DNA of 64,000 bases from Dillenia suffruticosa (Eukaryota; Streptophyta; Magnoliopsida; Dilleniales; Dilleniaceae). Position numbers and translations under genes: made by a program. Numbering within the stretch: the first letter of the stretch is position 1; each line of letters starts with the position of its first letter. The notes below the pieces were generated by a model that was given only the letters and a program-made list of their open reading frames with translations, did not search any database and was not told the origin of the DNA. Location of the stretch: assembly GCA_033439265.1 (NCBI GenBank), contig JAVTVX010000034.1, forward strand, positions 13,034,501-13,098,500, written 5' to 3'. This document shows positions 32,584 through 42,990 of the stretch, one piece after another.

Positions 32584-33241
32584 TTAATAGTCCGCCATTG
32601 AGCCTTGCTGATATAGCTTATTGAATTCCTCTACCACATCTTGAACATCTTTCTCTTCAAATCTTTGGCAAAGAAGATGAGAAAAATCCTCCGAGCTCAC
32701 TTCTTTCCTTATTGTCTTCAATCCCTGGAACCAAATTTCAGCTCTCCCATCCAAGTACATTTCGGATGCATCCACCCAATTGCAGTTTGGTACTTGGTAT
32801 GCTTTAAAGAATTTGAAACACTTCCTTAACCATATTCGAGGATTATCACAATTGAACATTGGGAGATCCACTTTTGGTGGGTTCGGTAAGTGGTTTTTCC
32901 CGCTAACATCTTTTTTTATCAGAGGAGTTCCTGACTCACTTCTAAATCTCCCTTCATTAGGAGTTGGAAGTATTGGAGTATTAACCATCCTTTCTAGCCA
33001 TCCTTTCTGCTTCTAAATCGTCCTCCTTATCCTTATTCAACATGTGCATAATAGCATAAAATTTCTTATCCATGTCACTCGCAAAAGCTTCAATCTTGGT
33101 TTCCAATCTCTGTGACTTCGCTTCAAATCTTTGGGACTGTGCTTCCATCTTACGCTCTAACTCCATTTGAGTTTCAAGTAACTTCATATCTTGTTTCTTT
33201 AACTATTCTTTGTCGGCTTTAAATCTGGTACCTTCAGACAT
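32584..33241 (-). pseudogene. Gypsy-1 gag
   Basis: The N-terminus (33241-32990) is a charged coiled coil (MELERKMEAQSQRFEAKSQR), and an early TAG about 12 codons after the start breaks it. The second part (32988-32584) holds the retrotransposon gag domain with PRIWLRKCFKFFKAYQVP and EIWFQGLKTIRKEV. Between 32153 and 32584 the C-terminal gag is decayed and no intact CCHC knuckle is visible. Gag forms the virus-like particle of the element. Confidence 0.8.
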
Positions 33242-33289
33242 GGTTATGGTTATGGTTATGCCGAGGAAGGAAAGCTCTGATATCAAGTT

Positions 33290-33750
33290 TGTCACAAGCC
33301 CTCCCAAGTGTCGACTTAGGTAAGCTCTGTGAGTCGACCTGGGCTGCTAGTATGAATGTTCAGAAGACACAATCTGTTCTGCAGTCTTCTAAGATGTTGG
33401 TTAAGATTCTTCAGGGGTGAGGGAGGATAGTTCAAGAGAATATATAGAGAGAGAGATAGAAAGAAGAAAGAAAAGAAAGGGAAGGAAGTAAGAGGAACAG
33501 AAGAAGAAGAGAAAACGAAGACAGAGAAAGAGGGAATGACTGTCAGAACGGAAATTCTTTTTCTGTCCATTTACATGATTAATACCTCATTTTATTACAA
33601 TATATAAGTCTAACCATCTAACTGTCTAACTAAGTTTGGTTACACTAACTTCAAACTGTGACAGTTCCTTCCTAGTTGTTACCTTCCTTGCAGCTCACTT
33701 CACTAGCTGTTACCTTCCTTTTATTCACTTTGTCTGCTCTCATTGTTACA
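33290..33750 (-). repeat. Gypsy-1 5' LTR
   Basis: Partner of 28502-28957, with TG...CA ends and 461 bp. The primer-binding site lies just left of it on the plus map, and TSD AATGT follows at 33751. Confidence 0.92.
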
Positions 33751-33755
33751 AATGT

Positions 33756-34055
33756 TTAAGTGGCCGGTTGAACCGGTCCGACCGATGGGTCGGTCCGATT
33801 TTAGTAACACTGCCTGCCTAGAAGATTGGAGATGATATTTATAATTGTAAAGTAAGGAACAAGTCGTTTTGGTGTTTTTTTGACTTTGGTTGGTCCTTGA
33901 AGTCACATGCACTTGCCGACAAATTGTATCTCCAGAAAGGCAAACCAATTATTCTTCGAATTTTGCTTTTTTTTTTTGGTGAAACAAATTTTGCTTTACT
34001 TGGGCCCTTTTACCATATTATCACTGTTATTTGCTATTGAAGCTTCTCTTCCATC
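33756..34055. other. Flank with CCGGTT/GGTCGGTCCG inverted repeats
   Basis: CCGGTTGAACCGG (33764-33776) is a perfect 6-bp inverted repeat around one base. CGGTCCGACC and GGTCGGTCCG (33775-33798) form a second near-perfect hairpin. Similar words at about 53605-53640 (CGGTGCGACTATTGATTCACGG) suggest a shared repeat family. No gene is supported. Confidence 0.35.
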
Positions 34056-34074
34056 GTTCAACCCTTCCATTCTT

Positions 34075-34185
34075 TTTTTTTGGTTCCCTTGGTTAGCTTA
34101 TTGTACGGTATATGAGATTTCATCCCGATTAATCTAAATCAACCGACTGTGAGACCCCTATATGGGGTGGGTCTCCCAACAAAGA
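34075..34185 (-). mobile_element. Short SINE insertion with 19-bp target duplication
   Basis: GTTCAACCCTTCCATTCTT occurs exactly at 34056-34074 and 34186-34204 and brackets 111 bp that starts with a poly-T run. On the minus strand this is a body with GGTTGATTTAGATTAATCGGGATG followed by an A tail (core quoted: GATTTAGATTAATCGGG). Long exact duplications plus an A tail indicate L1-type retroposition. No Pol III boxes are evident, so the copy is likely 5'-truncated. Confidence 0.75.
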
Positions 34186-34204
34186 GTTCAACCCTTCCAT
34201 TCTT

Positions 34205-35198
34205 CGAATCAGTGAAAGCATATAAACCACGTTGAGATTTGTTTTAATCAAAGAACACAAAGCAGCATTTAAAATATGCCTCATACTTCCTACAATTGAT
34301 TAAATGCCAACTACAGTGTCAAATTTGCTGCTGTCAAATCTCTCAATTTTTAGAAAAGAAATTTGGAACTATTTTCCTCTTTTGCTGGCTTCCCTTAGAT
34401 ATTCAAACTCGAATCTTATTAGATGAATCTCAAACTTTTGATTTCCGCTTTAATTTAAAGAAATAGTTTTGTTCATGTTTTTTTTTGAAATGAGATTGGA
34501 CTTTCACTCTCTATAATCTGGTTTTTATCTTCTAATACTATGGATTTCTAATCCTGCCCACCAGAGTGACGGATTTTTTTTTTCAAAAATTCCAATCTAT
34601 GCCTATAACAATATTCTCTATGAATCAAAAATAATTCGAAATCCTCTAAATTAATAACTGATACATTAAACCATAGCTTCCATCAAGGAACTAATTCTTA
34701 TCCACACAGCCACTACTAAGTCATTATGGTAATGTGCTCTTTTACTTTAGCTGCCAAGAAAATTAATTATACATATAATATTTAAAATCATAATTTAGAT
34801 TAGTAATAAAAGGTCGTGTAATATGGCCACCTTAAAGAGATACTTCTTACATTCTCGCACTTGGCGTATGTAATACTGTAGTTAGCCTTAATGTAATCAA
34901 TTTTAAAGAGCCTAAGAGCTTAGTCGTGGAAAACACAAAGTAAAGAGCACAAAATATAAATCATAGTAGTTGTACCTCTAAATACAAGTACTTCGTTTGA
35001 TGTATTACAATATATTGCATTCTTTAAATTGAGATCTTGACGAGCAAACATACCCTTTGAATGAACTTTCAATAAGTAATTGGAGTTCAATTATATATAT
35101 ATTTCAATGGACATAACACAACAATACCATACATGCACAAAATGTCAAAGTTTGTTCTTGAAAATAACTTAAACATGTTACATTGTACAAGGAAATCG
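34205..35198. other. Intergenic DNA without supported gene
   Basis: AT-rich and unstructured as far as can be seen. No gene, RNA gene or element border is supported. Confidence 0.4.
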
Positions 35199-35216
35199 AA
35201 GTTAAACATCATGGAC

Positions 35217-35410
35217 CAATGATCAGTTGATTTAGTGGGATGTGACGTTAGATCACTTAATCAAAATTATGAGTTCGACTCGCAATTTAAGTATGGAGTA
35301 GATTATGTTGGGAGGATAATCTCCTGATGAGCCACTGTAAATACTGAACTAGATTAATCATAATATAATTTCGAATACCGATCAGTATAATACAAAAAAA
35401 CAAAAAAAAA
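35217..35410 (+). mobile_element. tRNA-derived SINE, full length, 18-bp target duplication
   Basis: AAGTTAAACATCATGGAC is exact at 35199-35216 and 35411-35428. Between them lie a tRNA-like head with an A-box-like GTTGATTTAGTGG (about 35226-35238), a B box GAGTTCGACTC (35271-35281), an unrelated body with CTGAACTAGATTAATC and TTTCGAATACCGATCAGT, and a terminal A-rich tail. Pol III boxes plus A tail plus exact long duplication define a SINE. The unmutated duplication points to a relatively recent insertion. Confidence 0.88.
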
Positions 35411-35428
35411 AAGTTAAACATCATGGAC

Positions 35429-35869
35429 TAACAAGTCCCATACTCTAGCACACCCCCCAAAAAGGCAAAGGCAACTACTTTATACGTGTGCCATTGCAAC
35501 AAGACGATGATCTCAAGTGAAAATCAATTTGACATATCTTTCGAAAATCCTGGGTACATTATAATCAACAATGTACCAAACATGAAAGATGAATAAAATG
35601 GTGAAACAATCAATCATATGAATGCACCCATAGCTATAAAACTCAACTACATATTTTCTCCACATTTAGTTATCTCTAGACACTTGGGTGCTACCCATAA
35701 ACTATTTACCCCTGCATCTTGCAAGAGTTGAAAGAGTGAAAAAGAAAGGATTTGCTTGTGCTAGTTAAGCAAGGAATCAATAGTAAGAAATGACATATAA
35801 AATAAAATAATAGATTAAAAATTATTTTACTACAACCATGCAAATCATAATTACAAAATATAGGGAATT
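35429..35869. other. Unassigned spacer before Copia-2
   Basis: No gene or repeat was recognised. It may contain the decayed upstream part of Copia-2 (integrase region), but no motif supports this. Confidence 0.3.
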
Positions 35870-35899
35870 TGTCAAAATCATCCTATCAACTCAAATGCG

Positions 35900-36434
35900 C
35901 ATTAGTCAATTTGAACCATGTCTATGATCTATCTACCCAAAGGTGCCTATTAGAAACTAATAGTTCTTCAAGAGAAAGATCTAGATGAAAATATGAAAAC
36001 TTATAATGTTAGACTAGTGGTCAAAGATTATCGACAAACACAAAAAGTACAATAAGACATTCTTGCTTGTAATTATGCTAAAATCATAAGGATTTTATTT
36101 AAAATAGGTGCATTTCATGATTATGAGATTTGACAAATAGATATCAAAATCTGGTTCCATAATAGATATATTAAGAAAGACATATCCGTGAAACCACCTA
36201 GGATTTTAAATTCCAAAATCATTTCAAGGTGTGCAAACTATAGAAATCTACAAATAGAAATATTAAGGAAGGTATATACATGGAACTGCCAAGGGTTTTA
36301 AATTACAAGATCATTTCAAGTTGTGCAAGCTATAGAAATCTATGAATAGTCTCAAACAAATCTCAAGTTGCTAGAACTTTTTGTTTCCATGAAGCCATAA
36401 GAAGTTACGGGTTTACAAAAAATGAAGACGAACT
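35900..36434 (+). pseudogene. Copia-2 reverse transcriptase, left part
   Basis: Decayed copia RT in several frames: a segment like the GNKWIFKRK block (about 35955), a VDLPKG-like block, an LKQIS-like block and YGFTKNEDEL just before the insertion. Stops are frequent. It includes a 92-bp tandem duplication (36162-36253 and 36254-36345) covering the segment between the FLNG and KLQ blocks. Confidence 0.6.
36162..36345 (+). repeat. 92-bp tandem duplication in Copia-2
   Basis: Two head-to-tail copies (36162-36253 and 36254-36345) share words such as ATTTTAAATT, ATCATTTCAAG and TATAGAAATCTA. They are diverged, so the duplication predates much of the decay. Confidence 0.75.
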
Positions 36435-36711
36435 TGTTAACTTAATAGAACAAAATAGCAAAGTATAATATAGCATGAGAAATACGTTTTTTTGTGTTAT
36501 TCAATCAAATAAACTTGTGCCTATTAAATAGGCTAATACACAACAGAATACTATGAAAAAAAAGAAATCAAATCCACTTACTGCATAAACTGAAACTGAA
36601 CTCCTAAAGTTTAGAAAATAACTAAGTTACTTGGAGTAAAACTCTCCTAAGGACTTGAATAGCAACTGAACTACTAAAAAAAATAAAAAAATATTATTTA
36701 TTTTCTTAACA
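36435..36711 (-). repeat. Copia-3 3' LTR
   Basis: 277 bp, plus-strand ends TGTTAACTTAATAG and TTCTTAACA. It pairs with 40863-41137. A TATA-like stretch TATAATATAGC lies at about 36466. Confidence 0.92.
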
Positions 36712-36742
36712 ATCCCTCCCTTAAACTAAATACTGCAGTGCT

Positions 36743-37260
36743 TCAGTTTAATTGTGTAGTAGAAGCATTAACATCCTTCAAAGTGCAGACCACCATCAAC
36801 CTCCTCAAATTTGAGAAAGGTGAAATTTTGAGAGATTTTGTGAATATATCAGCTAGCTGATCCTCACTCTTACAATATTTCAGATCAATAGTATCATCGC
36901 TACTGCGTTCCCTTAAAAAATAATACTTCAAATCTATATGTTTACTTCTTCCATGTAGCATAGGATTTTTGGACAATTTAATAGCTGAATTGTTGTTACA
37001 GAAAATTGTGGTAGCGCCTGATTGCTTGAATTTCAATTCTTCAAGAACTCTCCTTAGCCAAATTGCTTGACAATCACAAGTTGTAGCAGTAACAAATTCA
37101 TCTTCTGTGCTTGACAAAGTAATAATCGATTGTTTCTTAGATGACCACGAAATGACACCTGTTCCCAACATAAAGACATAACCAGATGTACTTCTTCTAT
37201 CATCTTGATCTCTTTCATAATCACTATCAGTAAATCCCAATAGTTGGATTTTTTACCCTT
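36743..37260 (-). pseudogene. Copia-3 RNase H
   Basis: Contains GFTDSDYERDQDDRRSTSGY, ISWSSKKQSIITLSSTEDEF, NPMLHGRSKHIDLKYYFLRE and EDQLADIFTKSL, the complete copia RNase H set. The open part spans 165 codons. A frameshift or stop near 37245 separates it from reverse transcriptase. Confidence 0.9.
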
Positions 37261-37281
37261 CCTATAGAACAACCCAAATTC

Positions 37282-38560
37282 TTAAGTTCTTTGTAAGTAG
37301 CGAAGGATCCTTTTAGTAGCCAACAAATACATCTCTGTAGGTTTCTCCATATACCTGCTAATCATACATACAGAATGCATTATGTCTGGTCTCGTCGTAG
37401 TTAAATACATCAAACTGTCGACAATTTGTTTGTAAAATGTGCTGTCAACCTTCTTTCCTTCAAGATCCTTGTGTAGCTTTAAACCAAACTCTAATGGAGT
37501 GTTTACCGGATTGCACTCCTTCATCTGAAATCTGTCCAAAACTTCTCCTACATATTTCTTTTGACAAAGAAAGATTTCATCAGTTGTTTGAATCACTTCT
37601 ATGCCAAGAAAGTAGTGCATCATATCAAGATCGGTTATTTCAAACTCATCCATCATAGACTTCTTAAAGTCTTTAAACATGACATTGCAATTTCCAGTAA
37701 AAATAAGATCATCAATGTATAAGCAAACAATGAGCATTTTACCTTCATCTCCAATTTTAACAAAGAGTGTGTGCTCATAAGGATATTTTGTGAAACCAGT
37801 TTTAAGAAAATAAGCTTTGATGTGACTATACCATGCCCGTGGGGCTTATTTTAGCCCGTAAAGGGCTTTCTTCAATTTGTATACTTAATGCTCACTTCCA
37901 ATCTTGATATAACCTAGTGGTTGTTCGATAAAGACTTGCTCTTTCAAGTGGCCGTGTAAGAATGTTGATTTGACATCTAGTTGGAAAATAGGCCATGAAT
38001 TTTGTGCTGTTAAAGCAACCACTAATCTGATCGTATCATATCTTGCAACTGGAGAAAAAACTTCCGTATAGTTGATCCCATATTGTTGCTTATATCCTTA
38101 CGCCACCAAACATGCCTTATACTTGTCAACCTCACCATTTTCCTTCAACTTTGTTTTAAAGATCCATTTTACACCAATGGTTTTGTGTTCTTTAGGAAGA
38201 TCACACAATTCCCATGTATCATTTCTTTCAATGGCATCAATTTATTCATTCATTGCTTTTCGCCACTTCTCTTCCTTGATAGCACTCTCAAAAGTTGTAG
38301 GATCATAATCTGAAAACAAAGCAAAGTGAGTAATTGAATCGGGAATTCCAGTTACCTCAAAATCTTCCATCTAAGATGGCTTTTTTCTACTTCGAAGAGG
38401 TGATTGGACCTCTTCTTCGTCATTGTCTGCTAGTGAAGTTTCAGCAATTGTTGGAGCTTTTCTTGGTGAAGTTTCAGATGTACACAAAGCTGATGTTTGT
38501 TATTTCTCATCATTTTCATCAAGCAATACTTGGGTAGGCTGCTGCCTATTCCAATTCCAA
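37282..38560 (-). pseudogene. Copia-3 reverse transcriptase
   Basis: The C-terminal half is open (37737-37282): CLYIDDLIFTGN holds the active-site Asp-Asp pair, and YLTTTRPDIMHSV follows. The N-terminal half (about 38300-37740) carries the usual WVYKIK, ARLVAKGY-like and DVKSTFLHG blocks in broken frames. A stop at about 37741 divides the domain. Confidence 0.85.
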
Positions 38561-38569
38561 GTGTTTTCT

Positions 38570-39505
38570 TCATAAAAAACAACATTCCTGCTTCACAATC
38601 TTCTTTGTACAAGGATTAAACAATTTGTATGCTTTAGATGTTTCACTTACACCAATAAAGATGCATTTTTTTGCTTTGTCATCAAGTTTCTTCCTTTTTT
38701 TATCAGAAACATGGGCAAATGCAATGTATCCATAAATTCTAAAGTGATTCACATTTGGTTTTCTCCCACTCCAAGTCTCTTCGGGTGTCATATTTTGAAC
38801 AGCAAAAGTTGGACTTCTATTCAAAATATGAACACTCCAATTTACTACTTCTGGCCAAAAATTCTTTGTAACCCTTCCTTGTGCCAATAAACTCCTTACC
38901 ATATTGAGAATCGTTCTGTTCTTCCTCTCTAATATGCCGTTTTGTTGCGATGTATAGGCCGCTGTGAGTTCTCTTTGTATGCCATGCTTCACACAAAAAT
39001 TTTCAAAATCTTTTGAGCAATATTCACCACCGCGATCTGTATGAAAAGTCTTAATATTTTTTCCAACCTCATTTTCAACACGAGCTTTAAAATTCTTGAA
39101 TGCACAAAACGATTCAGATTTTTTATGTAAAAAATAGACCCAAGTTTTCCTTGAAAAATCTTCAATGAAGGTAATTAAATAACTTTTACCTCCATTAGAG
39201 GATGGATTTATTGGACCACATATATTTGCATGTACCAGCTCCAAAACATCATTTGCTCTCCATGACTTGTTTTTAAAAAATTGAGAACAATGTTGTTTGC
39301 CAACAACACAATCCTCACACACTTGGGAAGGGGCTGCAATTTGAGGAAGTCTTGTCACCATGTTCTTTTGGTTGAGAGCCTTTAATCCACCAAAACTCAA
39401 GTGGCCATAACGAAAATGCCATAACCATGGAGGATCTTTGATTTCAGCCACCAAGCAAGATTGAATAGTTTCAATCTTCAATGGAAACAATCTGTTGGAG
39501 CTCAT
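38570..39505 (-). pseudogene. Copia-3 integrase
   Basis: A 311-codon open frame has the pre-integrase zinc region (WHFRYGHLSFGGLKAL, CEDCVVGKQH) and the catalytic core. The second Asp is in TDRGGEYCSKDF and the Glu in QNGILERKNR. The first catalytic Asp is replaced by Asn (LVHANICGP; codon at 39224-39226), a G to A change. The C-terminal end reads FRIYGYIAFAHV and KKCIFIGVSETSKAYKLFNP. Apart from that residue it is the best-preserved retroelement enzyme in the window. Confidence 0.9.
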
Positions 39506-39556
39506 TTGTATAATAACAATAGCACCTCTAATAGCATCATAAATTTCATAAGCATC

Positions 39557-39865
39557 TTATTTAATAGTAATGACATAACCCTTTTCTTGTAACTGACCAG
39601 CACTCAATAAGTTACTTTTTAAATCAGTAACATACAATACATTAGATGTTATTTCAACAAAACTATTCTTGGTTTTTATTTTTATATCACCTTTACCCAT
39701 CACTTCTACAGAAGAAGGATTACCAAAACTAACAGTCGAATGAAAATCTTCATTTAGATAAGAAAAAGAAGACTTACTTCCACTCATGTGATTACTGTAG
39801 CCTGTATCCACATACCAGATATCTGATTTGGTGTCCTTGCTATTTTGAACAGCCATCAACAACAT
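39557..39865 (-). pseudogene. Copia-3 protease
   Basis: Copia aspartic protease with active site WYVDTGYSNHMSG, where the usual Asp-Ser/Thr-Gly-Cys/Ala context is kept as DTGY. The VMGKGDIKIKTK and NLLSAGQLQEKGY blocks follow. The protease cleaves the element polyprotein. The frame stops at 39557 before the pre-integrase region. Confidence 0.85.
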
Positions 39866-39871
39866 TTCAAC

Positions 39872-40795
39872 TTAGCTCTTTTCAACGAAATTTGAGGTTT
39901 CTTTCTTTTCTTTATCGTATGGTAGCTTAGTGTAACATTCAGAATGATAATGGCCGAATTTGTGACATCGATAACACTCAATCTTGGATTTATCAGATTG
40001 TTGATCCCGTCCTCTACCTCCGCCTTGAGAGTGATTGTCGCTGCCATTGTTGTTGTTTTGATCTCCCCTTCCTCTACCTCTACCACTTCTCCCTCTGCCT
40101 CTGCCTCTACCGCTACCTCTACCTCTTGAATTTGAGAAAGAAACAGAGGTAGATGCCTTCAAAGCTTGCTCTTCTGTAATTGTATCTTGATTCATATTCT
40201 GCTCATGAACCAACAAAGAAGTCTGGAGCTTATCAAGGGAGAGTGTATTAACATCTTTGGATTCTTTGATTGAACAGACAAGATAGTTGTACTTTGGTGC
40301 CATGGAGCGCAAGATCTTCTCGACTATAACATCTTTCATCTTCTCACCATGGAATCACATTTTATTTGCTATTGCCATGGTTTTTGCAAAATAGCCGGTC
40401 ACTAATTCATCATTCTTCATGTGTAGAATTTCAAATTCCTTTTTCAAGGCTTGAAGCTGTGCACGCTTTGTTCTAGTAGAGCCTTGATATTTTTTCATCA
40501 CTCAATCCCAAATATCTTTGCAAGTTTCTTTGCAAAGAATGGTTTCCAAGATAAAGCAATCGATTGCCTGAAATAAGTAATTTTTTACCTTTAAATCTTT
40601 CAACCCCAATCCCTCCAATTCCTTTTGTTGTGTTTTTGTAAGTACTAGATCAGCTTTCGGTGTTTCAACACCATTTTCAACAACATGACTGTACTCTTTA
40701 GATCGCAGGAAATTCTCCATAAGCATGCTCCAATGGTCATAGTGACCATCAAAGCGTGGAATAGCCGACTGCACATAGTTCCCTTCAGATGACAT
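39872..40795 (-). pseudogene. Copia-3 gag
   Basis: The N-terminal part (40795-40502) begins MSSEGNYVQSAIPRFDGHYD, typical of this copia group, and ends at a TGA after CKDIWD. The C-terminal part (40339-39872) has a long Arg-Gly repeat (GRGRGRGRSGRGRGRG) that probably binds RNA, followed by one intact CCHC knuckle, CYRCHKFGHYHSEC. Together they form the nucleocapsid precursor. Confidence 0.88.
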
Positions 40796-40862
40796 CTCTT
40801 TTGCTTGCTGTTGTAAATCTCAAAAAGTTGCTGCTTATTTCCCAACCTGTCTCTGATACCAC

Positions 40863-41137
40863 TGTTAACTTAATAGAACAAAAGAGTAGAGTATAATATA
40901 GTATGAGAAATACGTTTCTCGGTATTATTCAATCAAATAAGCTTGTGCCTATTAAATAGGCTAATACATAATAGAATACCATGAAAAAAATGAATCAAAT
41001 TCACTTATTGCATAAACTGAAACTGAACTTCTAAAGTTTAGAAAACAACTAAGTTACTTGAAGTAAAACTCTCCTAAGAATTTCGACAACAACTGAACTA
41101 CTAAAAAAAATAAAAAATATTATTTTTTTTGTTAATA
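40863..41137 (-). repeat. Copia-3 5' LTR
   Basis: 275 bp, homologous to 36435-36711. The terminal CA has become TA (plus-strand end GTTAATA), and the border is fixed by the GAACT target duplication that follows. Confidence 0.9.
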
Positions 41138-41142
41138 GAACT

Positions 41143-42173
41143 ATGCATGTACAAGAAAATTAATGGAAGCACCATTTCTTTTCCTGTCTTGTATGTGAAT
41201 AATATTCTTTCGATAGGAAATAATACTCGAATGCTAACAACTATGAATGTATGGCTGTTAAGGACTTCTGCCCTGAAAGACATAGGAGACATCACATATA
41301 TATTAAGAATTCGGGTCTATAGAGATGCAAAGAGATCAATAAGTCTTTCCCTGATGTGGTTGAAAAAAATTGTTAAAAGGATTAAACATGCTTAATTTCA
41401 AAAGAATGCTACTATCCGTTAGGCATGATATTCATCTTTCCATGGATATGTCTCCTAGGACACTTTAAGGCATGAGAAGAAATGGCCAACACTCTCTATG
41501 TATCAACAATTGAGAACTTAACATAAGTTATGTGATGTATACGGAATAGGCATGATATTCATCTTTCCATGGATATGTCTCCTAGGACACTTAAGGCATG
41601 AGAAGAAATGGCCAACACTCTCTATGTATCAATAGTTGGGAGCTTTAAATGTATGCTATGTCATGTACACGGAACGACATAGCTTATGTTGTAAGTGCAA
41701 CAATAAGGTTCTAATTTAGTCCTAGAATGGAACATCAAAGGACAGTCAAATGTATTCTTAAATACTTATAAAAGACTAAGGATATGATGCTAGTGTATGG
41801 AGGTGGTATGTTGAAACTTGAGAGTTTAATAGACTTTGACTTCCTGTCAGATGTTGATGATAGAAAGTCTTTCTCAGGGATTTTATTCGCTTGTAATAGG
41901 GGCTAATAGTTAGAAGAGATCCAAACAATGCTTGATTCGGCAAAAGAAATCATTTAGATTAAGACGTTCATTAGCAAACTTCGTGTAGCTTCTTTTGTCG
42001 AGTTATTGATTTCTTTATTCCATGATAATGATGGAGCTATTGCGCAAGTATAGGAATCAAGGTCTCCCCAAAAATCCAAACACACTGAGAGGAGATATGA
42101 CATTATCCACAATATAGTTGCAAAAGGCAACATAGCCGGGCAAAAAATCGTTTTAGTGGATAACAAATCTGAT
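41143..42173 (+). pseudogene. Copia-2 reverse transcriptase/RNase H, right part
   Basis: Resumes with CMYKKINGSTISFPVLYVNN, where the active-site Asp-Asp pair has become Asn-Asn in YVNNIL (both GAT to AAT type). ALKDIGDITYILRIRVYRD follows. A 127-bp tandem duplication interrupts it. The RNase H piece reads GGGMLKLESLIDFDFLSDVDD, and a decayed tail ends near 42173. No function is possible. Confidence 0.75.
41421..41674 (+). repeat. 127-bp tandem duplication in Copia-2
   Basis: Two nearly identical copies (41421-41547 and 41548-41674) share AGGCATGATATTCATC, CATGGATATGTCTCC and GAAATGGCCAACAC. The low divergence shows that this duplication is younger than the triplication in Copia-1. Confidence 0.85.
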
Positions 42174-42990
42174 TGATAAGTCATTTTCATGTATTAATTT
42201 CGAACTTAATTTTGAGGACTTTTCATATATTTTGGGTAAAATTCTTAAGATTTCCTTCTTATATGGTACAATTATGCTTTTATGCTAAGAATGGAGTGGA
42301 AATCAAGGATCAACCCCAAAAGACATGAGAATAGGCATTAAAGGATGAAAATTGAATATTTTAAACAGCAAAATAATATTAGCAAAGAGCACTACTTCAA
42401 AGCATGGTTAAGGGGCAAAGAATAGGCATTAAAGAACAGAGAAGGATTCTAACCCACATTCAATTGCATTCTCAAGCCCACGTGAGCTCTAAGTCAGCGT
42501 ACCTGTAATGGAGAAACAGAGAAGGCTAACTCTTATCCATGGCTAAGAGCAAAGGCATGGAGATTAAAGATTTTGCAAATCTGAAGAAGTTGGAAACAAA
42601 ACTTAAAGAAGAAAAGAAATGGAAAGAAATCTTGCAAGAATCAAAGAGGAGAGTAGAAAGAAAAATATATATAGACCTAGGGTTAGAGAATCAGGTATAT
42701 GAAGAATGTGCACCGCCTTTTGTAGAATTTGCTTTCAATTTCGCTTCAATTATTTTCTTCAAGAAAGCTTTCAGGCATTGCCTTTTGTTTCAATTTCATC
42801 ACCATTGACTGAGGGTTGGGACAAAGCTGAATACAAAGAGAACCATAAGAGGAATTAGAAAAATAGGGCTGGGAGTTCAACAAAAGGCCACGCTGTGTAT
42901 GCTGGGGATCGAAGAGTATAGTTGTGACATATTGGTAGTGTTTCAGTTCTATTAGCCACTTATTTCTTTCATTAAATATTAATTTTTATT
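42174..42990. other. Possible solo LTR or unassigned repeat
   Basis: TGATAAGTCATTTTCATG starts directly after the Copia-2 end and is followed by sequence that resembles the start of plant gypsy LTRs. No right border or target duplication was found. A plus-strand 89-codon frame (42539-42808) encodes a Lys/Glu-rich start but no recognised domain. Confidence 0.25.

Larger units (their letters stand above)
28502..33750 (-). mobile_element. Gypsy-1, complete but degenerate Ty3-gypsy element
   Basis: 5249 bp on the minus strand with two LTRs (28502-28957 and 33290-33750) and identical 5-bp flanks AATGT (28497-28501 and 33751-33755). A primer-binding site resembling initiator tRNA-Met (GATATCAGAGC) lies inside the 5' LTR, and a polypurine tract (AAAAGGGGGAAG) precedes the 3' LTR. 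Domain order gag, protease, reverse transcriptase, RNase H, integrase is that of Ty3-gypsy. By eye the LTRs differ at about two dozen positions, roughly 5 percent, so the insertion is fairly old. Stops break the reading frame and an integrase catalytic residue is lost. Confidence 0.92.
36435..41137 (-). mobile_element. Copia-3, complete copia element nested in Copia-2
   Basis: 4703 bp on the minus strand, with LTRs of 277 and 275 bp and target duplication GAACT (36430-36434 and 41138-41142). The primer-binding site GTGGTATCAGAGACAGG next to the 5' LTR is a near-perfect initiator tRNA-Met site. A polypurine tract (AGGGAGGGA) precedes the 3' LTR. Gag, protease, integrase, reverse transcriptase and RNase H are all recognisable in copia order, with several stops and frameshifts. 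One LTR end has changed from CA to TA. Confidence 0.93.
35870..42173 (+). mobile_element. Copia-2, decayed copia pol split by Copia-3
   Basis: Plus-strand copia reverse transcriptase sequence appears from about 35900 and is interrupted at 36434. It resumes at 41143 in the same frame (EDEL before and CMYKK after the insertion) and runs through RNase H to about 42173. The five bases GAACT are duplicated on both sides of the insert. No LTRs, gag or integrase were recognised for this element. Two separate short tandem duplications disrupt it. Confidence 0.75.
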
